This document shows positions 17,571-26,639 of a stretch of DNA of 64,000 nucleotides, piece after piece. Under the pieces are notes generated by a model. That model searched no databases. It was given only the letters and a program-made list of their open reading frames with translations, and was not told where the DNA came from. How positions within the stretch are numbered: position 1 is the stretch's first letter; each line of letters starts with the position of its first letter. The translations under genes were made by a program, and so were the position numbers. The stretch lies in the NCBI RefSeq assembly GCF_051967575.1, contig NZ_JBQCJW010000016.1, forward strand, positions 1 through 64,000. The letters run 5' to 3'. The stretch is from Solibacillus silvestris_B (GTDB lineage Bacteria > Bacillota > Bacilli > Bacillales_A > Planococcaceae).

Positions 17571-18524
17571 ATGACTAAATATATTATTCGTCGTTTATTA
17601 CAAACGATTCCCGTATTGTTTGGGGTTTCAATTTTAGTATTTTCATTGATGTTCCTAATTCCTGGTGACCCTGCACAAGTAATGGCAGGGGAAGGTGCAT
17701 CTGAGCAAACAGTAGAAAACTTGCGTGAAAAATTAGGTTTGAATGACCCGGCATATGTGCAGTATGGTCGATTTTTAAGCAATGCCCTGCAAGGTGATTT
17801 AGGAAACTCAATTCGTAGTGGTCGTCCTGTAATGGATGAAATTCAGGCTCGTTTTTGGATTACCGTGGAAGTAGCTGTTTATGCAACGATATTAGCGGTA
17901 TTTATTGGTTTAATTGCTGGGATTATTTCTGCAGTACGTCATTATACGCTTACAGATGTATCGATTATGATTGTCGCGCTGTTCGGACTGTCGATGCCAA
18001 ACTTCTGGCTAGGCTTACTGTTAATTCAATGGTTTGCATTGGGCAATCTGCCATTCGGCTGGGAATTGCCGGAATTTTTAAAAATGCGCCCATCCGGTTG
18101 GGGTGACTCGTGGCGCCAAATTATTTTGCCCGTCCTTACACTAGGTACTGGGGGAGCCGCGATCATTGCACGTATGACACGTTCATCAATGCTTGAAGTC
18201 ATCGGTCAGGATTACATCCGTACTGCCCGGGCAAAAGGCGTATCAGAGCGCATCGTTATTTATCGACACGCACTAAAAAACGCGCTTATTCCAGTAGTGA
18301 CGGTTATCGGTTTGGAATTTGGCGGTTTCTTAGGCGGTGCAGTATTAACGGAAACAATTTTCGCCATTAATGGTATGGGTCGACTGACAATTGACGCGAT
18401 CAGGCAACGGGACTTCCCTATTGTACAAGGGACTGTACTAGTTATTTCACTATTATTCGTAATTGTAAACCTACTTGTTGATATTTCTTACAAGTTCTTG
18501 AATAAACGAATTGACTTGAACTAA
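17571..18524 (+). CDS. Peptide ABC transporter permease (DppB/OppB type)
   Basis: A 317-residue inner-membrane permease with about six helices, the typical start YIIRRLLQTIPVLFGVSILV and the loop YIRTARAKGVSERIVIYRHA, which contacts the ATPases. ATG follows GGAGGTGGAACAGTAA. It lies 15 bases after the C-type permease gene and 21 before the first ATPase start, so all are one operon. Some relatives import nickel or glutathione; peptide is the default prediction. Confidence 0.9.
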   Translation: MTKYIIRRLLQTIPVLFGVSILVFSLMFLIPGDPAQVMAGEGASEQTVENLREKLGLNDPAYVQYGRFLSNALQGDLGNSIRSGRPVMDEIQARFWITVEVAVYATILAVFIGLIAGIISAVRHYTLTDVSIMIVALFGLSMPNFWLGLLLIQWFALGNLPFGWELPEFLKMRPSGWGDSWRQIILPVLTLGTGGAAIIARMTRSSMLEVIGQDYIRTARAKGVSERIVIYRHALKNALIPVVTVIGLEFGGFLGGAVLTETIFAINGMGRLTIDAIRQRDFPIVQGTVLVISLLFVIVNLLVDISYKFLNKRIDLN

Positions 18525-18545
18525 AAACGAAAAGAGGTGTGGCAA

Positions 18546-19583
18546 ATGAATGAAATGGAAAATATTTTAGTCGTAAACGATTTACAAACATCATTCGGTA
18601 CGGATGCTGGAGAAGTGCGTGCAGTGGATGGTGTTAGCTTTACCGTTCCAAAAGGAAAAACAATTGGAATCGTAGGGGAGTCAGGGTCAGGGAAAAGCAT
18701 TACATCGCTTTCTATTTTACGTTTATTAGCATCAAATGGTAAAACAAAAGGCGGTGAAATCCTTTTTAAAGGGAAAGATTTGTTGAAGCTGTCCGACAAG
18801 GCGATGCGCGATATTCGAGGAAATCAAATTTCGATGATTTTCCAAGAGCCAATGACATCTCTGAATCCGGTTTATACGGTTGGACAACAAATTAGCGAAA
18901 CGATAAAAATCCATAAGAAATTAGGAAAAAAAGAAGCAATGGAGCAATCGGTGGAAATGCTGAAGCTTGTAGGAATTCCTTCACCTGAAAAGCGCGTAAA
19001 GCAATATCCGCACGAACTTTCCGGAGGGATGCGCCAGCGTGTTATGATCGCCATGGCATTAGCTTGCGACCCTGAAATTTTAATCGCCGATGAGCCGACA
19101 ACAGCGCTGGATGTTACAATACAAGCGCAAATTTTGGAGCTTATTAAAGATTTGCAAAATCGTTTAGGCATGTCTGTTATTATGATTACACATGATCTTG
19201 GCGTTGTAGCCGAAACATGCGATTATGTTGCTGTAATGTATGCAGGTCAAGTTGTGGAATACTCGGATGTGCGTTCATTATTCAAGCAGCCTAAGCATCC
19301 ATATACGTTAGGGCTGTTAAATTCATTGCCGCGTCATGATGTGGATCAAGACCGCTTAATTCCTATTAAAGGAATGGTGCCAAGCCCGCATGAAATGCCT
19401 GTAGGCTGCCGCTTTGCTCCGCGTTGCCCGGTTGCGACAGAGCTTTGTCATCAAAAACAGCCGGAATTGCTTAATACAGGCGGCGATCGTTCAGAGCAAA
19501 TTCGTTGCTGGATGTACTCGGATGAATGGGATGGAGAATCGGAGGTGACGCTATATGGCGAAAAAAGAACTGTTAAAGGTTGA
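18546..19583 (+). CDS. Peptide ABC transporter ATPase (DppD/OppD type)
   Basis: A 345-residue ATPase with Walker A GESGSGKS (44-51), signature LSGGMRQR and Walker B LIADEPTTALD. The C-terminal oligopeptide-transporter domain carries the CRFAPRCP cysteines. The ATG at 18546 is preferred over an in-frame GTG at 18537 that lies within the GAGGTG ribosome binding site. It forms a heterodimer with the next ATPase to power import. The two genes overlap by 29 bases. Confidence 0.92.
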   Translation: MNEMENILVVNDLQTSFGTDAGEVRAVDGVSFTVPKGKTIGIVGESGSGKSITSLSILRLLASNGKTKGGEILFKGKDLLKLSDKAMRDIRGNQISMIFQEPMTSLNPVYTVGQQISETIKIHKKLGKKEAMEQSVEMLKLVGIPSPEKRVKQYPHELSGGMRQRVMIAMALACDPEILIADEPTTALDVTIQAQILELIKDLQNRLGMSVIMITHDLGVVAETCDYVAVMYAGQVVEYSDVRSLFKQPKHPYTLGLLNSLPRHDVDQDRLIPIKGMVPSPHEMPVGCRFAPRCPVATELCHQKQPELLNTGGDRSEQIRCWMYSDEWDGESEVTLYGEKRTVKG

Positions 19584-20568
19584 GGGACTAAAACAGTATT
19601 TCCCGATTAAAGGTGGTTTTTTAGGCCGTACCGTCAACCACGTAAAGGCAGTAGATGATATTTCATTTACAATTTATGAAGGTGAAACAGTAAGTATTGT
19701 AGGAGAGTCTGGCTGCGGGAAATCTACGACAGGTCGGGCAATTTTACGATTGGAGGAGCCTACGGAAGGTTCTGTTGTTTTCCAGGGTACTGATATTACA
19801 AAGATTTCCAAAGGTGAAATGCGTAAATTCCGTAAAGACTTACAAATCATTTTCCAAGATCCATATGCATCGATCAATCCGCGTCAAACAGTAGCAAGTG
19901 TATTGAACGAAGCGATGCATATTCAAAATGTACTGCCGCCAGAACAGCGCCGTGCCCGCATCGAGCAATTGCTTGAAACAGTGGGATTACGACAATATCA
20001 AGCAGACCGCTATCCGCACGAGTTCTCAGGTGGCCAGCGTCAACGCATCGGTATTGCGCGTGCTTTGTCGGTAGATCCGAAATTGATAATTTGCGATGAG
20101 GCGGTATCCGCGCTCGATGTATCGATTCAAGCGCAAGTGCTGAACTTATTGGAAGAATTGCAAAACGAATATGGATTGACATATTTATTCATTTCACATG
20201 ATTTAGGTGTAGTACGACATATATCAGACCGAATTATTGTAATGTACTTAGGGAAAATTGTGGAAATTGCGGATAAGATAAGCTTATTTGAAAATCCTCA
20301 ACATCCATATACAAAAGCATTATTATCGGCAATCCCGGTTCCCGATCCGGATGCGGTGAAAAATCGTATCGTATTAAAAGGTGATGTACCTTCGCCGATT
20401 GATCCGCCGGCAGGTTGCCGCTTCCATACGCGCTGTCCATTTGCGACAGATAAATGCCGCACAGAAGAGCCGGCTTTGCGTACATCCAATTTAATGAAAG
20501 ATACACATGAAGCTGCTTGCCACTATATGGAAGAAATTTCAGCAGGAACAATGCCAGCAAAGCAATAG
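19555..20568 (+). CDS. Peptide ABC transporter ATPase (DppF/OppF type)
   Basis: A 337-residue ATPase with Walker A GESGCGKS, signature FSGGQRQR, an ICDEAVSALD Walker B and the C-terminal CRFHTRCP motif of oligopeptide ATPases. It starts inside the end of the preceding gene behind GGAGGTGA, so it is translationally coupled. Walker B has ICDEAVSALD where many relatives have DEPVSALD, with no expected loss of the catalytic Glu. It is the last gene of transporter 1; a perfect palindromic terminator follows. Confidence 0.92.
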   Translation: MAKKELLKVEGLKQYFPIKGGFLGRTVNHVKAVDDISFTIYEGETVSIVGESGCGKSTTGRAILRLEEPTEGSVVFQGTDITKISKGEMRKFRKDLQIIFQDPYASINPRQTVASVLNEAMHIQNVLPPEQRRARIEQLLETVGLRQYQADRYPHEFSGGQRQRIGIARALSVDPKLIICDEAVSALDVSIQAQVLNLLEELQNEYGLTYLFISHDLGVVRHISDRIIVMYLGKIVEIADKISLFENPQHPYTKALLSAIPVPDPDAVKNRIVLKGDVPSPIDPPAGCRFHTRCPFATDKCRTEEPALRTSNLMKDTHEAACHYMEEISAGTMPAKQ

Positions 20569-20579
20569 CCGACAAATAG

Positions 20580-20616
20580 CCACAGTGTACGAATATTCGT
20601 ACACTGTGGTTTTTAT
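20580..20616 (+). terminator. Terminator of peptide transporter operon 1
   Basis: A perfect 30-bp palindrome (arms CCACAGTGTACGAAT / ATTCGTACACTGTGG) followed by TTTTTAT. Confidence 0.9.
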
Positions 20617-20654
20617 ATTATTCATTCAGTAAAAGTTATATATGAAGAAAGTGT

Positions 20655-20779
20655 AGAGGTAGTCGCAGAATAACCGCCCCTCTATCTGGTTGAGTGAAGA
20701 TAAAGCCCCCGGCGGATGTTACGGATTCGGTAAGCAGCGCAAAGCCGTAACCGAACGCAATTACGTCGAGACGTAATTG
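20655..20779. repeat. Dispersed hairpin repeat upstream of sbcD
   Basis: A GC-richer block with three nested inverted repeats: AGAGG/CCTCT (20655-20683), GTTACGG/CCGTAAC (20718-20751) and AATTACGTC/GACGTAATT (20759-20778). It resembles, from memory, a repeat common in Lysinibacillus and Solibacillus intergenic regions. A weaker relative of the last hairpin lies at 36989-37010. No coding potential is seen. Confidence 0.55.
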
Positions 20780-20825
20780 ATTTTATCATGTACACTTATA
20801 AGTAATGAGACAGGAGGCGGTATTC

Positions 20826-21989
20826 ATGAAAATTTTTCATACAGCAGATTGGCATTTAGGAAAGCTTGTACAAGGTGTGTCAATGACGGCAGATCAGCAA
20901 TACGTACTTGAACAGTTCATCGAAGAAATAAAAAAAGAAAAGCCGGATGTTGTTATTATTGCTGGGGATCTGTATGATCGTTCCGTGCCACCGACAGATG
21001 CAATTCAGCTTTTGAACAAAACGCTTAAACAAATTTTAATCGATGGAAAAACGCCAATTTTAGCGATAGCTGGAAATCATGATAGCGCGACACGTTTAAA
21101 TTTTGGCAGTGACTTGATGAAGGCAAGCGGATTACACATTATCGGTCACTTAGAAAAAAATATAGAGCCTGTTATTATGAGGGACGAGCATGGAGAAGTC
21201 TATTTTTATTTAGTACCATTTGCGGAGCCTTCCATTGTACGGGCAGTTTTTGAAGATGACTCGATTACGACACATGAAGGCGCCATGGAGAAAATCATTG
21301 ATGAAATAAAACGGAAGCTCGATCCGAAGAAGCGCAATGTCATCGTCGCACATGCCTTTATAACGAAGGATGGGATGCCGGAGCTAAATACGAGCGATTC
21401 AGAACGTAAATTAACAATTGGGGGTACGGAATGTATAAATTCGGCATTGTTTGAGCCGTTTTGCTATACTGCGCTAGGACATTTACACCAAGCGCATTTT
21501 GTGGCAAACGAAAAAATCCAATATGCCGGCTCACCGCTGAAATATTCGGAGTCTGAAGTGACACATAAGAAAGGATATTTGCTTGTAAATTTACAAGGGG
21601 ACGGAACTGCAACTGTGGAAAAAAAATTGTTCACACCGATACGGGATATGCGCATTGTGGCAGGAATGCTCGATGAAATTTTGCAGCACGCAAAAAGTGA
21701 CGATTATGTATTCGTAAAGCTGCAAGACGAGCATTTTGTAAAAGGTGCGGCAGAGCTCGTGCGTACCGTGTATCCGAATGCTTTACACATAGAACGAACA
21801 GTTGTTTATGCACAAATGGAGCACGAAGCGACAACGATGAAACGTGTGCAAATGAATGATTTAGAGTTGTTTGAGCTGTTTCATGCTGAAATGACGGGCA
21901 AAACGTTAAGTGAAGAAACGAAAGCGATTTATGCTGAGGTGCTCCAGCAATTAATCGACACTGAACGTGAAATGCAGGAGGTGCTGTAA
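20826..21989 (+). CDS. sbcD: DNA repair exonuclease subunit SbcD (Mre11 family)
   Basis: A 387-residue nuclease subunit. Metal-binding phosphoesterase motifs are DWHLG (D8, H10), GDLYDR, GNHD and the later H residues near GHLHQAH. With SbcC it processes DNA hairpins and protein-blocked ends. The ATG at 20826 follows GGAGGCGG. The stop lies two bases before sbcC, and the sbcC ribosome binding site is inside the sbcD end, so the two are coupled. Length is normal for the family. Confidence 0.95.
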   Translation: MKIFHTADWHLGKLVQGVSMTADQQYVLEQFIEEIKKEKPDVVIIAGDLYDRSVPPTDAIQLLNKTLKQILIDGKTPILAIAGNHDSATRLNFGSDLMKASGLHIIGHLEKNIEPVIMRDEHGEVYFYLVPFAEPSIVRAVFEDDSITTHEGAMEKIIDEIKRKLDPKKRNVIVAHAFITKDGMPELNTSDSERKLTIGGTECINSALFEPFCYTALGHLHQAHFVANEKIQYAGSPLKYSESEVTHKKGYLLVNLQGDGTATVEKKLFTPIRDMRIVAGMLDEILQHAKSDDYVFVKLQDEHFVKGAAELVRTVYPNALHIERTVVYAQMEHEATTMKRVQMNDLELFELFHAEMTGKTLSEETKAIYAEVLQQLIDTEREMQEVL

Positions 21990-21991
21990 CG

Positions 21992-24900
21992 ATGAAGCCA
22001 ATCAAATTATCGATGATAGCATTTGGGCCATATCTTCAAAAAGAAGTAATCGATTTTACAAAGCTGCATGAACATGGGATTTTTGTTGTTTCCGGTGCAA
22101 CAGGTGCGGGAAAAACGACAATTTTTGATGCGATTACGTATGCACTTTATGATTCGGGAAGTGGTGAAGACCGCGAAAAGTCGTTATTTTTGCGCAGTGA
22201 CTTTGCAGACCCGGCCGTTGATACGGAAGTGGAGCTTGAATTTGAGGTGCGTGGTCGCCTGTATCGTATTTGGCGCAAATTTGGACATGATGGCGCAAGC
22301 GCAAAACGCGAATTTTACGAGATTACAGGCGGTGTTGCCGTACCTGCAGTCGAAAAATTCCAGGTAAAGCTTGTTCAGTCGAAAGTCGAGGAGCTTATCG
22401 GACTGACACAATCGCAATTTAATCAGATCGTCATGTTGCCACAAGGTGAATTTCAAAAGCTTTTAACATCAGAGTCAAAGCATAAAGAGGAAATTTTCCG
22501 CAAAATTTTTAAAACAGAGCGCTTTACGAAAATGGTCGAACTGTTGCGGGAAAAAAAGAAGGCGGCAGAAAAGCTGTATGACCAGGCAAAAATGCAGCAG
22601 GACCACACGATTCACGAAATCCAGTCCCGTCTGCCTTACAGGGAGTCAGAGCTATTTCTGGCAATAAATCATGAAGTAACGAATATGTACCAAGTAAAGC
22701 AAGCATTAATGGGCGAACAGCAATATTATGAGGAACAGTATGCAATATTAAAAAGACAATATGAAGCGTCCAAATTGCATTTGCAAAAGTTGAATGAGGC
22801 ATTTAGCGAGCAGAAGCTATTAAACGAACGTATAGAAAAATATTCAATAAGAAAGACAAAGCTTGCGGAACTTATGCAGCAGCAACAAACGATGCAAGCA
22901 CAACAGCAGCGTCTTGAACTCGCAAAAAAGGCAAATCAGATTGAGCCTTTAGAACGCGAGCATGAAAAGGTGAAGCTACAGTTTGAACAAGCGGAAGCAT
23001 CATTAAAAAAAGCAAAAGCCGATTATGAAACAGCGCAGAATCAACTTCGGCAGGCAACTGTACATTATAGCGAGCAAAAAAATCTTGAACCATTATTGGA
23101 TGAGTATACGGAATTGATTTCTCGGTTGAAACAGCTTTTACCGGTATACGAAACAATTAGTGAACAGCGGGAAAAAGTTTCGAGGCTGAAAGAAAAACAT
23201 AGTAGCGCAAAACAATTATTCGAAAAACTGCAAAAAGAAGCAGTCGATTTAAAAGAAAAGCAACAGCAGCAACAAATGATGATCAATGAGCTGGAAGAGT
23301 CGGTGTATACGTATCACGAAACTTTTGAGGCACATACAGCGCTTGAGCGGAAAATTGAAATAGCAAAAGAAGCATCCGCTTTACAGGCGAATATTGGAGC
23401 GTTAACAAAAAAGCTTGCAGAAAAGAAACAAATTGCAGACGAAGCGCAGTACAAATTTCAGCAAATGGAGCAGCAAGTCCGCAGCAATCAGGCAGCATTT
23501 CTCGCAGCTTCCTTACAGCATGGAGAGGCATGCCCTGTATGCGGCAGTACTGAACATCCAGCCATTCATAATAGTAAGGCATTGGAAGTCGATGGAAATG
23601 TGCTGACAGCATTGCGCCATGAAAGTGACAGCGCCCTGCAAAGCTATTATCAAGTAAATTCAAAGCTGGATATGGAGCAAAACGCATTGAAAGAAAAACA
23701 ATATGCGCTCCAACAGCTAAATGTCGAATTTTCACTGCTGCATGAATATGAGCAGCAACTATTTACATTGGCAAACCAATTATCATTGCAAAAACAGCAG
23801 CAAACTATGCTCTTATCCGAAAAGCAAAAGATGGAGCAGCTTTTGCAAAATAAAGATGTGCTTCAAGAACGCATTGAAAAAGGGCAAAAATATATGATGG
23901 ATATCGATAACCAATTTGCCCAGGAAAAAGGGAAGCTCGAGCAAAGCGAAAAATCTTTGCTGCCTCAATTTTCAACAGTGCAACAAGTAACAGAAGCGCT
24001 AGCGGGTCAGCAATTAAAGCATCGCCAATTAAAAGACGCGATCCAAAAGGCTGTGGAAGACTTGCAAAAAAAACAGTTGGTCGAAAAATCCTGCGAAGTT
24101 AACCGCCTCCATGCGACAAATCATTTATCGGAAAAACAGCAGGAATATGTATTAGCTCAAGCCGCATTCGAAACAGCAATGCAACAACAGGGCTTTCAAT
24201 TGGAAACATATAAAAATGCGTTGCTGCCTTTAAATATTCAACAACAAATTCAGGATGCAATGGATGCCTATAAGCAAAATGTGCACACATTAACCGTACA
24301 AATTGCCGAGGAACAGCAACTGCTGGAAGGAAAAGAACTTGCGGATTTGACGGCTTGGGAGCATCAAATTTCAACATTGAACGAACAAGTGGAAGCACAT
24401 TATTCTGAAGTGAAATTAAAACAATCGTACGCGGAACAATGTAAAACAACATTGGATAATCTTGAAAAAACAGCACAGCAAATAGAAGACTATAAAATAA
24501 AACTTATGCAAGTCGAACATATTTATGACTTGATTCGAGGACAAAACGAGGCGAAGATTTCCTTTGAGCGATTCGCGCAAATAGGCTACTTGGAAAAGGT
24601 GACGCATGCTGCAAATGAAAGGCTTCGTCTCCTGTCGAATGGTCAGTATTTCCTGAAATCAACAGGACGGAAAGAAGGAAATGCACAAAGTGGGCTAAGC
24701 ATTGATGTATATGATAGCCATACAGGGCAAACACGCGATGTAAAAACATTATCCGGCGGCGAAAAATTCAATGCATCGCTCTCGCTTGCTTTAGGGATGG
24801 CTGACGTCATTCAAAGTGTGCAAGGAAGCGTGCATATTGATACGATGTTCATCGATGAAGGGTTCGGTACATTGGATGAGGAAGCACTGCGCCGGGCAAT

Positions 24901-25045
24901 CGATATATTGATTGATCTCCAGCAATCAGGCCGTCTCATCGGTGTAATATCGCATGTGGCCGAACTAAAAGCAGCGATACCGGCAATTTTGCAAGTGCAA
25001 AAGCTTAAAGAAGGACATAGTAAAACAGAGATCATTATAAAATGA
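21992..25045 (+). CDS. sbcC: DNA repair exonuclease subunit SbcC (Rad50 family)
   Basis: A 1017-residue SMC-like ATPase. Walker A GATGAGKT is at 35-42 and a Gln/Glu/Lys-rich coiled coil fills the middle. The zinc hook CPVC lies at about 514-517, almost midway. The ABC signature LSGGEKFNASLSLAL and Walker B MFIDEGFGTLD are near the C-terminus. It dimerises through the hook and clamps DNA for SbcD. ATG follows GGAGGTGCTG. A strong hairpin terminates the pair. Confidence 0.96.
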   Translation: MKPIKLSMIAFGPYLQKEVIDFTKLHEHGIFVVSGATGAGKTTIFDAITYALYDSGSGEDREKSLFLRSDFADPAVDTEVELEFEVRGRLYRIWRKFGHDGASAKREFYEITGGVAVPAVEKFQVKLVQSKVEELIGLTQSQFNQIVMLPQGEFQKLLTSESKHKEEIFRKIFKTERFTKMVELLREKKKAAEKLYDQAKMQQDHTIHEIQSRLPYRESELFLAINHEVTNMYQVKQALMGEQQYYEEQYAILKRQYEASKLHLQKLNEAFSEQKLLNERIEKYSIRKTKLAELMQQQQTMQAQQQRLELAKKANQIEPLEREHEKVKLQFEQAEASLKKAKADYETAQNQLRQATVHYSEQKNLEPLLDEYTELISRLKQLLPVYETISEQREKVSRLKEKHSSAKQLFEKLQKEAVDLKEKQQQQQMMINELEESVYTYHETFEAHTALERKIEIAKEASALQANIGALTKKLAEKKQIADEAQYKFQQMEQQVRSNQAAFLAASLQHGEACPVCGSTEHPAIHNSKALEVDGNVLTALRHESDSALQSYYQVNSKLDMEQNALKEKQYALQQLNVEFSLLHEYEQQLFTLANQLSLQKQQQTMLLSEKQKMEQLLQNKDVLQERIEKGQKYMMDIDNQFAQEKGKLEQSEKSLLPQFSTVQQVTEALAGQQLKHRQLKDAIQKAVEDLQKKQLVEKSCEVNRLHATNHLSEKQQEYVLAQAAFETAMQQQGFQLETYKNALLPLNIQQQIQDAMDAYKQNVHTLTVQIAEEQQLLEGKELADLTAWEHQISTLNEQVEAHYSEVKLKQSYAEQCKTTLDNLEKTAQQIEDYKIKLMQVEHIYDLIRGQNEAKISFERFAQIGYLEKVTHAANERLRLLSNGQYFLKSTGRKEGNAQSGLSIDVYDSHTGQTRDVKTLSGGEKFNASLSLALGMADVIQSVQGSVHIDTMFIDEGFGTLDEEALRRAIDILIDLQQSGRLIGVISHVAELKAAIPAILQVQKLKEGHSKTEIIIK

Positions 25046-25046
25046 A

Positions 25047-25089
25047 AATAGCGGTTCGACGGCCAAGGAGGGTTGTCGAACCGCTATTA
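25047..25089. terminator. Terminator after sbcC, shared with a small convergent gene
   Basis: A 13-bp stem (ATAGCGGTTCGAC / GTCGAACCGCTAT) flanked by short A and T tracts. It lies between sbcC (+) and the small minus-strand gene ending at 25090. Confidence 0.8.
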
Positions 25090-25218
25090 TTAACGTTTCG
25101 GAGTTCGTCGTGTGCTCGTAGGTTGCGGGACCGATTTTTTATCGATCATTTTTTTTATGATGGGATACACGATTGGTCCATATTTGATTGCTGTTTTAAT
25201 GAATTTATTTAGTTTCAC
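25090..25218 (-). CDS. Small basic protein, 42 residues
   Basis: A short gene with GTG start behind AAGGAG (8 bases upstream). It begins MKLNKFIKTAIKYGPIVYPI and continues with a Lys/Arg-rich tail ending TPKR. The N-terminal half could form an amphipathic helix and the tail is strongly basic (many Lys/Arg, few acidic residues). The ribosome binding site and the terminator directly after the stop support a real gene. I recall similar short basic proteins in other Bacillales but cannot name a family. The function is unknown; nucleic-acid or membrane association is conceivable. Confidence 0.6.
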   Translation of the reverse strand: MKLNKFIKTAIKYGPIVYPIIKKMIDKKSVPQPTSTRRTPKR

Positions 25219-25286
25219 AAATAACACTCCTTAACGAATGACATTTCGTACAAAAAATATACCCAAATATTAGGCATAGATAAACA

Positions 25287-25616
25287 TTACCGTAAAACTT
25301 TAATTGCCTGGACTAAATTCCAAATTGCCGCTGCAAAGAAAATAATGACTAATAATACAAAGCCTATAAAGTATGTGCTTACAAAAAAGTCGTGCGCTGT
25401 AAAAGTATCATTCCAAGAAAGCGCTGAGGCGAAAAAGTAAATCATATATATAATGCCAAGTGCAATCGGGATGAATTGTGTAATACATGCCTTTTGGGAG
25501 TTGCTTTTAACAAATTCATCTTTTGAAACAAAAAATATAATTAACGGCAAAATAAATGGCGCAAAATAAAAACTCAAATAGCTTATTGCACTTAAACCTT
25601 TTGATTGGTCCATCAT
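25287..25616 (-). CDS. DUF4870-like small membrane protein
   Basis: A 109-residue protein with about three transmembrane segments (SYLSFYFAPFILPLIIFFV, a middle segment near FIPIALGIIYMIYFFAS, and FIGFVLLVIIFFAAAIWNLV). The spacing and the SQKACITQ loop fit the DUF4870 (Tic20-like) family. The start is the first of two adjacent ATGs behind GGAGGGAAAA. A longer upstream frame exists but has no ribosome binding site. Function is unknown; it is transcribed away from the thiamine riboswitch. Confidence 0.7.
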   Translation of the reverse strand: MMDQSKGLSAISYLSFYFAPFILPLIIFFVSKDEFVKSNSQKACITQFIPIALGIIYMIYFFASALSWNDTFTAHDFFVSTYFIGFVLLVIIFFAAAIWNLVQAIKVLR

Positions 25617-25687
25617 TTTTCCCTCCTCTATACATATACATTTACATATACGTGACATCCGCAAATTTAGTTTCAAAATAATAGCGG

Positions 25688-25716
25688 TTGATAATTATGG
25701 AAATATTCGATACAAT
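25688..25716 (+). promoter_or_regulatory. Promoter of the TPP riboswitch transcript
   Basis: TTGATA (25688-25693), a 17-base spacer and TACAAT (25711-25716), about 30 bases before the riboswitch. Confidence 0.7.
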
Positions 25717-25746
25717 GAGCTTGTTCAAACAATAAATACTTAGATG

Positions 25747-25843
25747 TACCACAAGGGGGGCCGAGTAAGTCGGCTGAGATTGTGCACGTGATTGCACTGA
25801 CTCTTTGAACCTGTAAGTTAAAACTTGCGTAGGGATGTGGATA
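25747..25843 (+). ncRNA. TPP (thiamine pyrophosphate) riboswitch
   Basis: Shows the conserved THI-element sequence blocks in order: a G-rich GGGGGGCC segment, CTGAGAT, TTGAACCTGT, and TTGCGTAGGGATG. The ends (ACCACA / TGTGGAT) pair as stem P1. Placement upstream of a terminator and a thiamine transporter gene fits thiamine-dependent attenuation. Confidence 0.95.
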
Positions 25844-25857
25844 GAAACCGACTGTTC

Positions 25858-25898
25858 AAACGATAGTCAGGCTTTTGTCCTGATTATCGTTTTTTTTA
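25858..25898 (+). terminator. Riboswitch-controlled terminator
   Basis: Stem AAACGATAGTCAGG / CCTGATTATCGTTT followed by about six more T residues, just downstream of the TPP aptamer. It should form when TPP is bound. Confidence 0.88.
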
Positions 25899-25949
25899 TG
25901 TTTTCTATTCCTTCTTCACTTCTGTTACATCGGAAAAAAGAAAGGGGCA

Positions 25950-26522
25950 TTGTTATGGACAAGAAAAAAATTATTGATGATGGTGGAAATAGCGATTTTC
26001 GCTGCCATCGGACTCGTGTTGGACCAAATATCTTTTAAAATGTGGGCACAAGGTGGATCGATCAGCTTTGTAATGATTCCGATTATTTTAATGGCGATTC
26101 GTTGGGGATTGACAGCAGGCCTTGCCACAGGATTACTTATCGGAGTTATGCAAATGATGTTCGGTGCATATATTGTGCATTGGCTTCAAGCAATTCTCGA
26201 TTATGGCCTGGCATTTACGGTTGTAGGCTTGGCTGCTCTTGTAAGAAAACCTTTATTGCAAGCATCCCTATCGCTTAATAAAGGAAAAATGACGCTATAT
26301 ATTATAATAGGAGCGTTGATAGGCGGCTCATTACGCTTTGTCTCACATTTGCTGGCAGGTGTTATTTTCTTTAAAGAATATGCGGGCGATGAAAATGTAT
26401 GGACATATTCGATTATTTATAATAGTTCCTACATGCTTCCTGCAACTGTAATTACGGCTATTATTGCTGTCTTATTATTCACATCAGCACCGCGCTTATT
26501 GCAAAAGGTGCAGCAAGTTTAA
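25950..26522 (+). CDS. thiT: Thiamine transporter ThiT (start region frameshifted or unusual)
   Basis: The S-component of an ECF thiamine importer, about 190 residues with five or six hydrophobic helices and the family start VEIAIFAAIGLVLD. It is controlled by the TPP riboswitch just upstream. The in-frame start is TTG at 25950, but AAAGGGG sits only two bases before it. An ATG at 25955 has ideal spacing yet is one base out of frame. Removing one A from the seven-A run (25964-25970) would give MDKKKLLMMVEIAIF, the expected N-terminus. So there is either a sequencing or mutational frameshift, slippage on the A-run, or a poor TTG start. Confidence 0.88.
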   Translation: MLWTRKKLLMMVEIAIFAAIGLVLDQISFKMWAQGGSISFVMIPIILMAIRWGLTAGLATGLLIGVMQMMFGAYIVHWLQAILDYGLAFTVVGLAALVRKPLLQASLSLNKGKMTLYIIIGALIGGSLRFVSHLLAGVIFFKEYAGDENVWTYSIIYNSSYMLPATVITAIIAVLLFTSAPRLLQKVQQV

Positions 26523-26533
26523 ATAAAATCAAA

Positions 26534-26578
26534 AGGTTTGTAGTGGAGTCATATCGCTGCAAACCTATTTCTTTTTTG
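26534..26578 (+). terminator. Terminator of thiT
   Basis: Stem AGGTTTGTAG / CTGCAAACCT followed by a T-rich tail (TTTCTTTTTTG). Confidence 0.8.
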
Positions 26579-26639
26579 TTGGGGAACTCTAATTTTTCAA
26601 GAAAATATACATAAAAAAGGTTCATCACCATAACATGGG

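Noticed and set aside
18537..18545. Upstream GTG start for the first DppD-type ATPase
   Set aside because: The GTG lies inside the ribosome binding site of the ATG at 18546. The same reasoning shifted the starts of the sugar-binding protein, BadF-type kinase, helicase, PsuK and DppB-type genes.
25835..26038. + strand frame covering the riboswitch terminator and start of thiT
   Set aside because: It crosses the terminator and is out of frame with ThiT; only its ATG at 25955 is of interest as the likely original thiT start.
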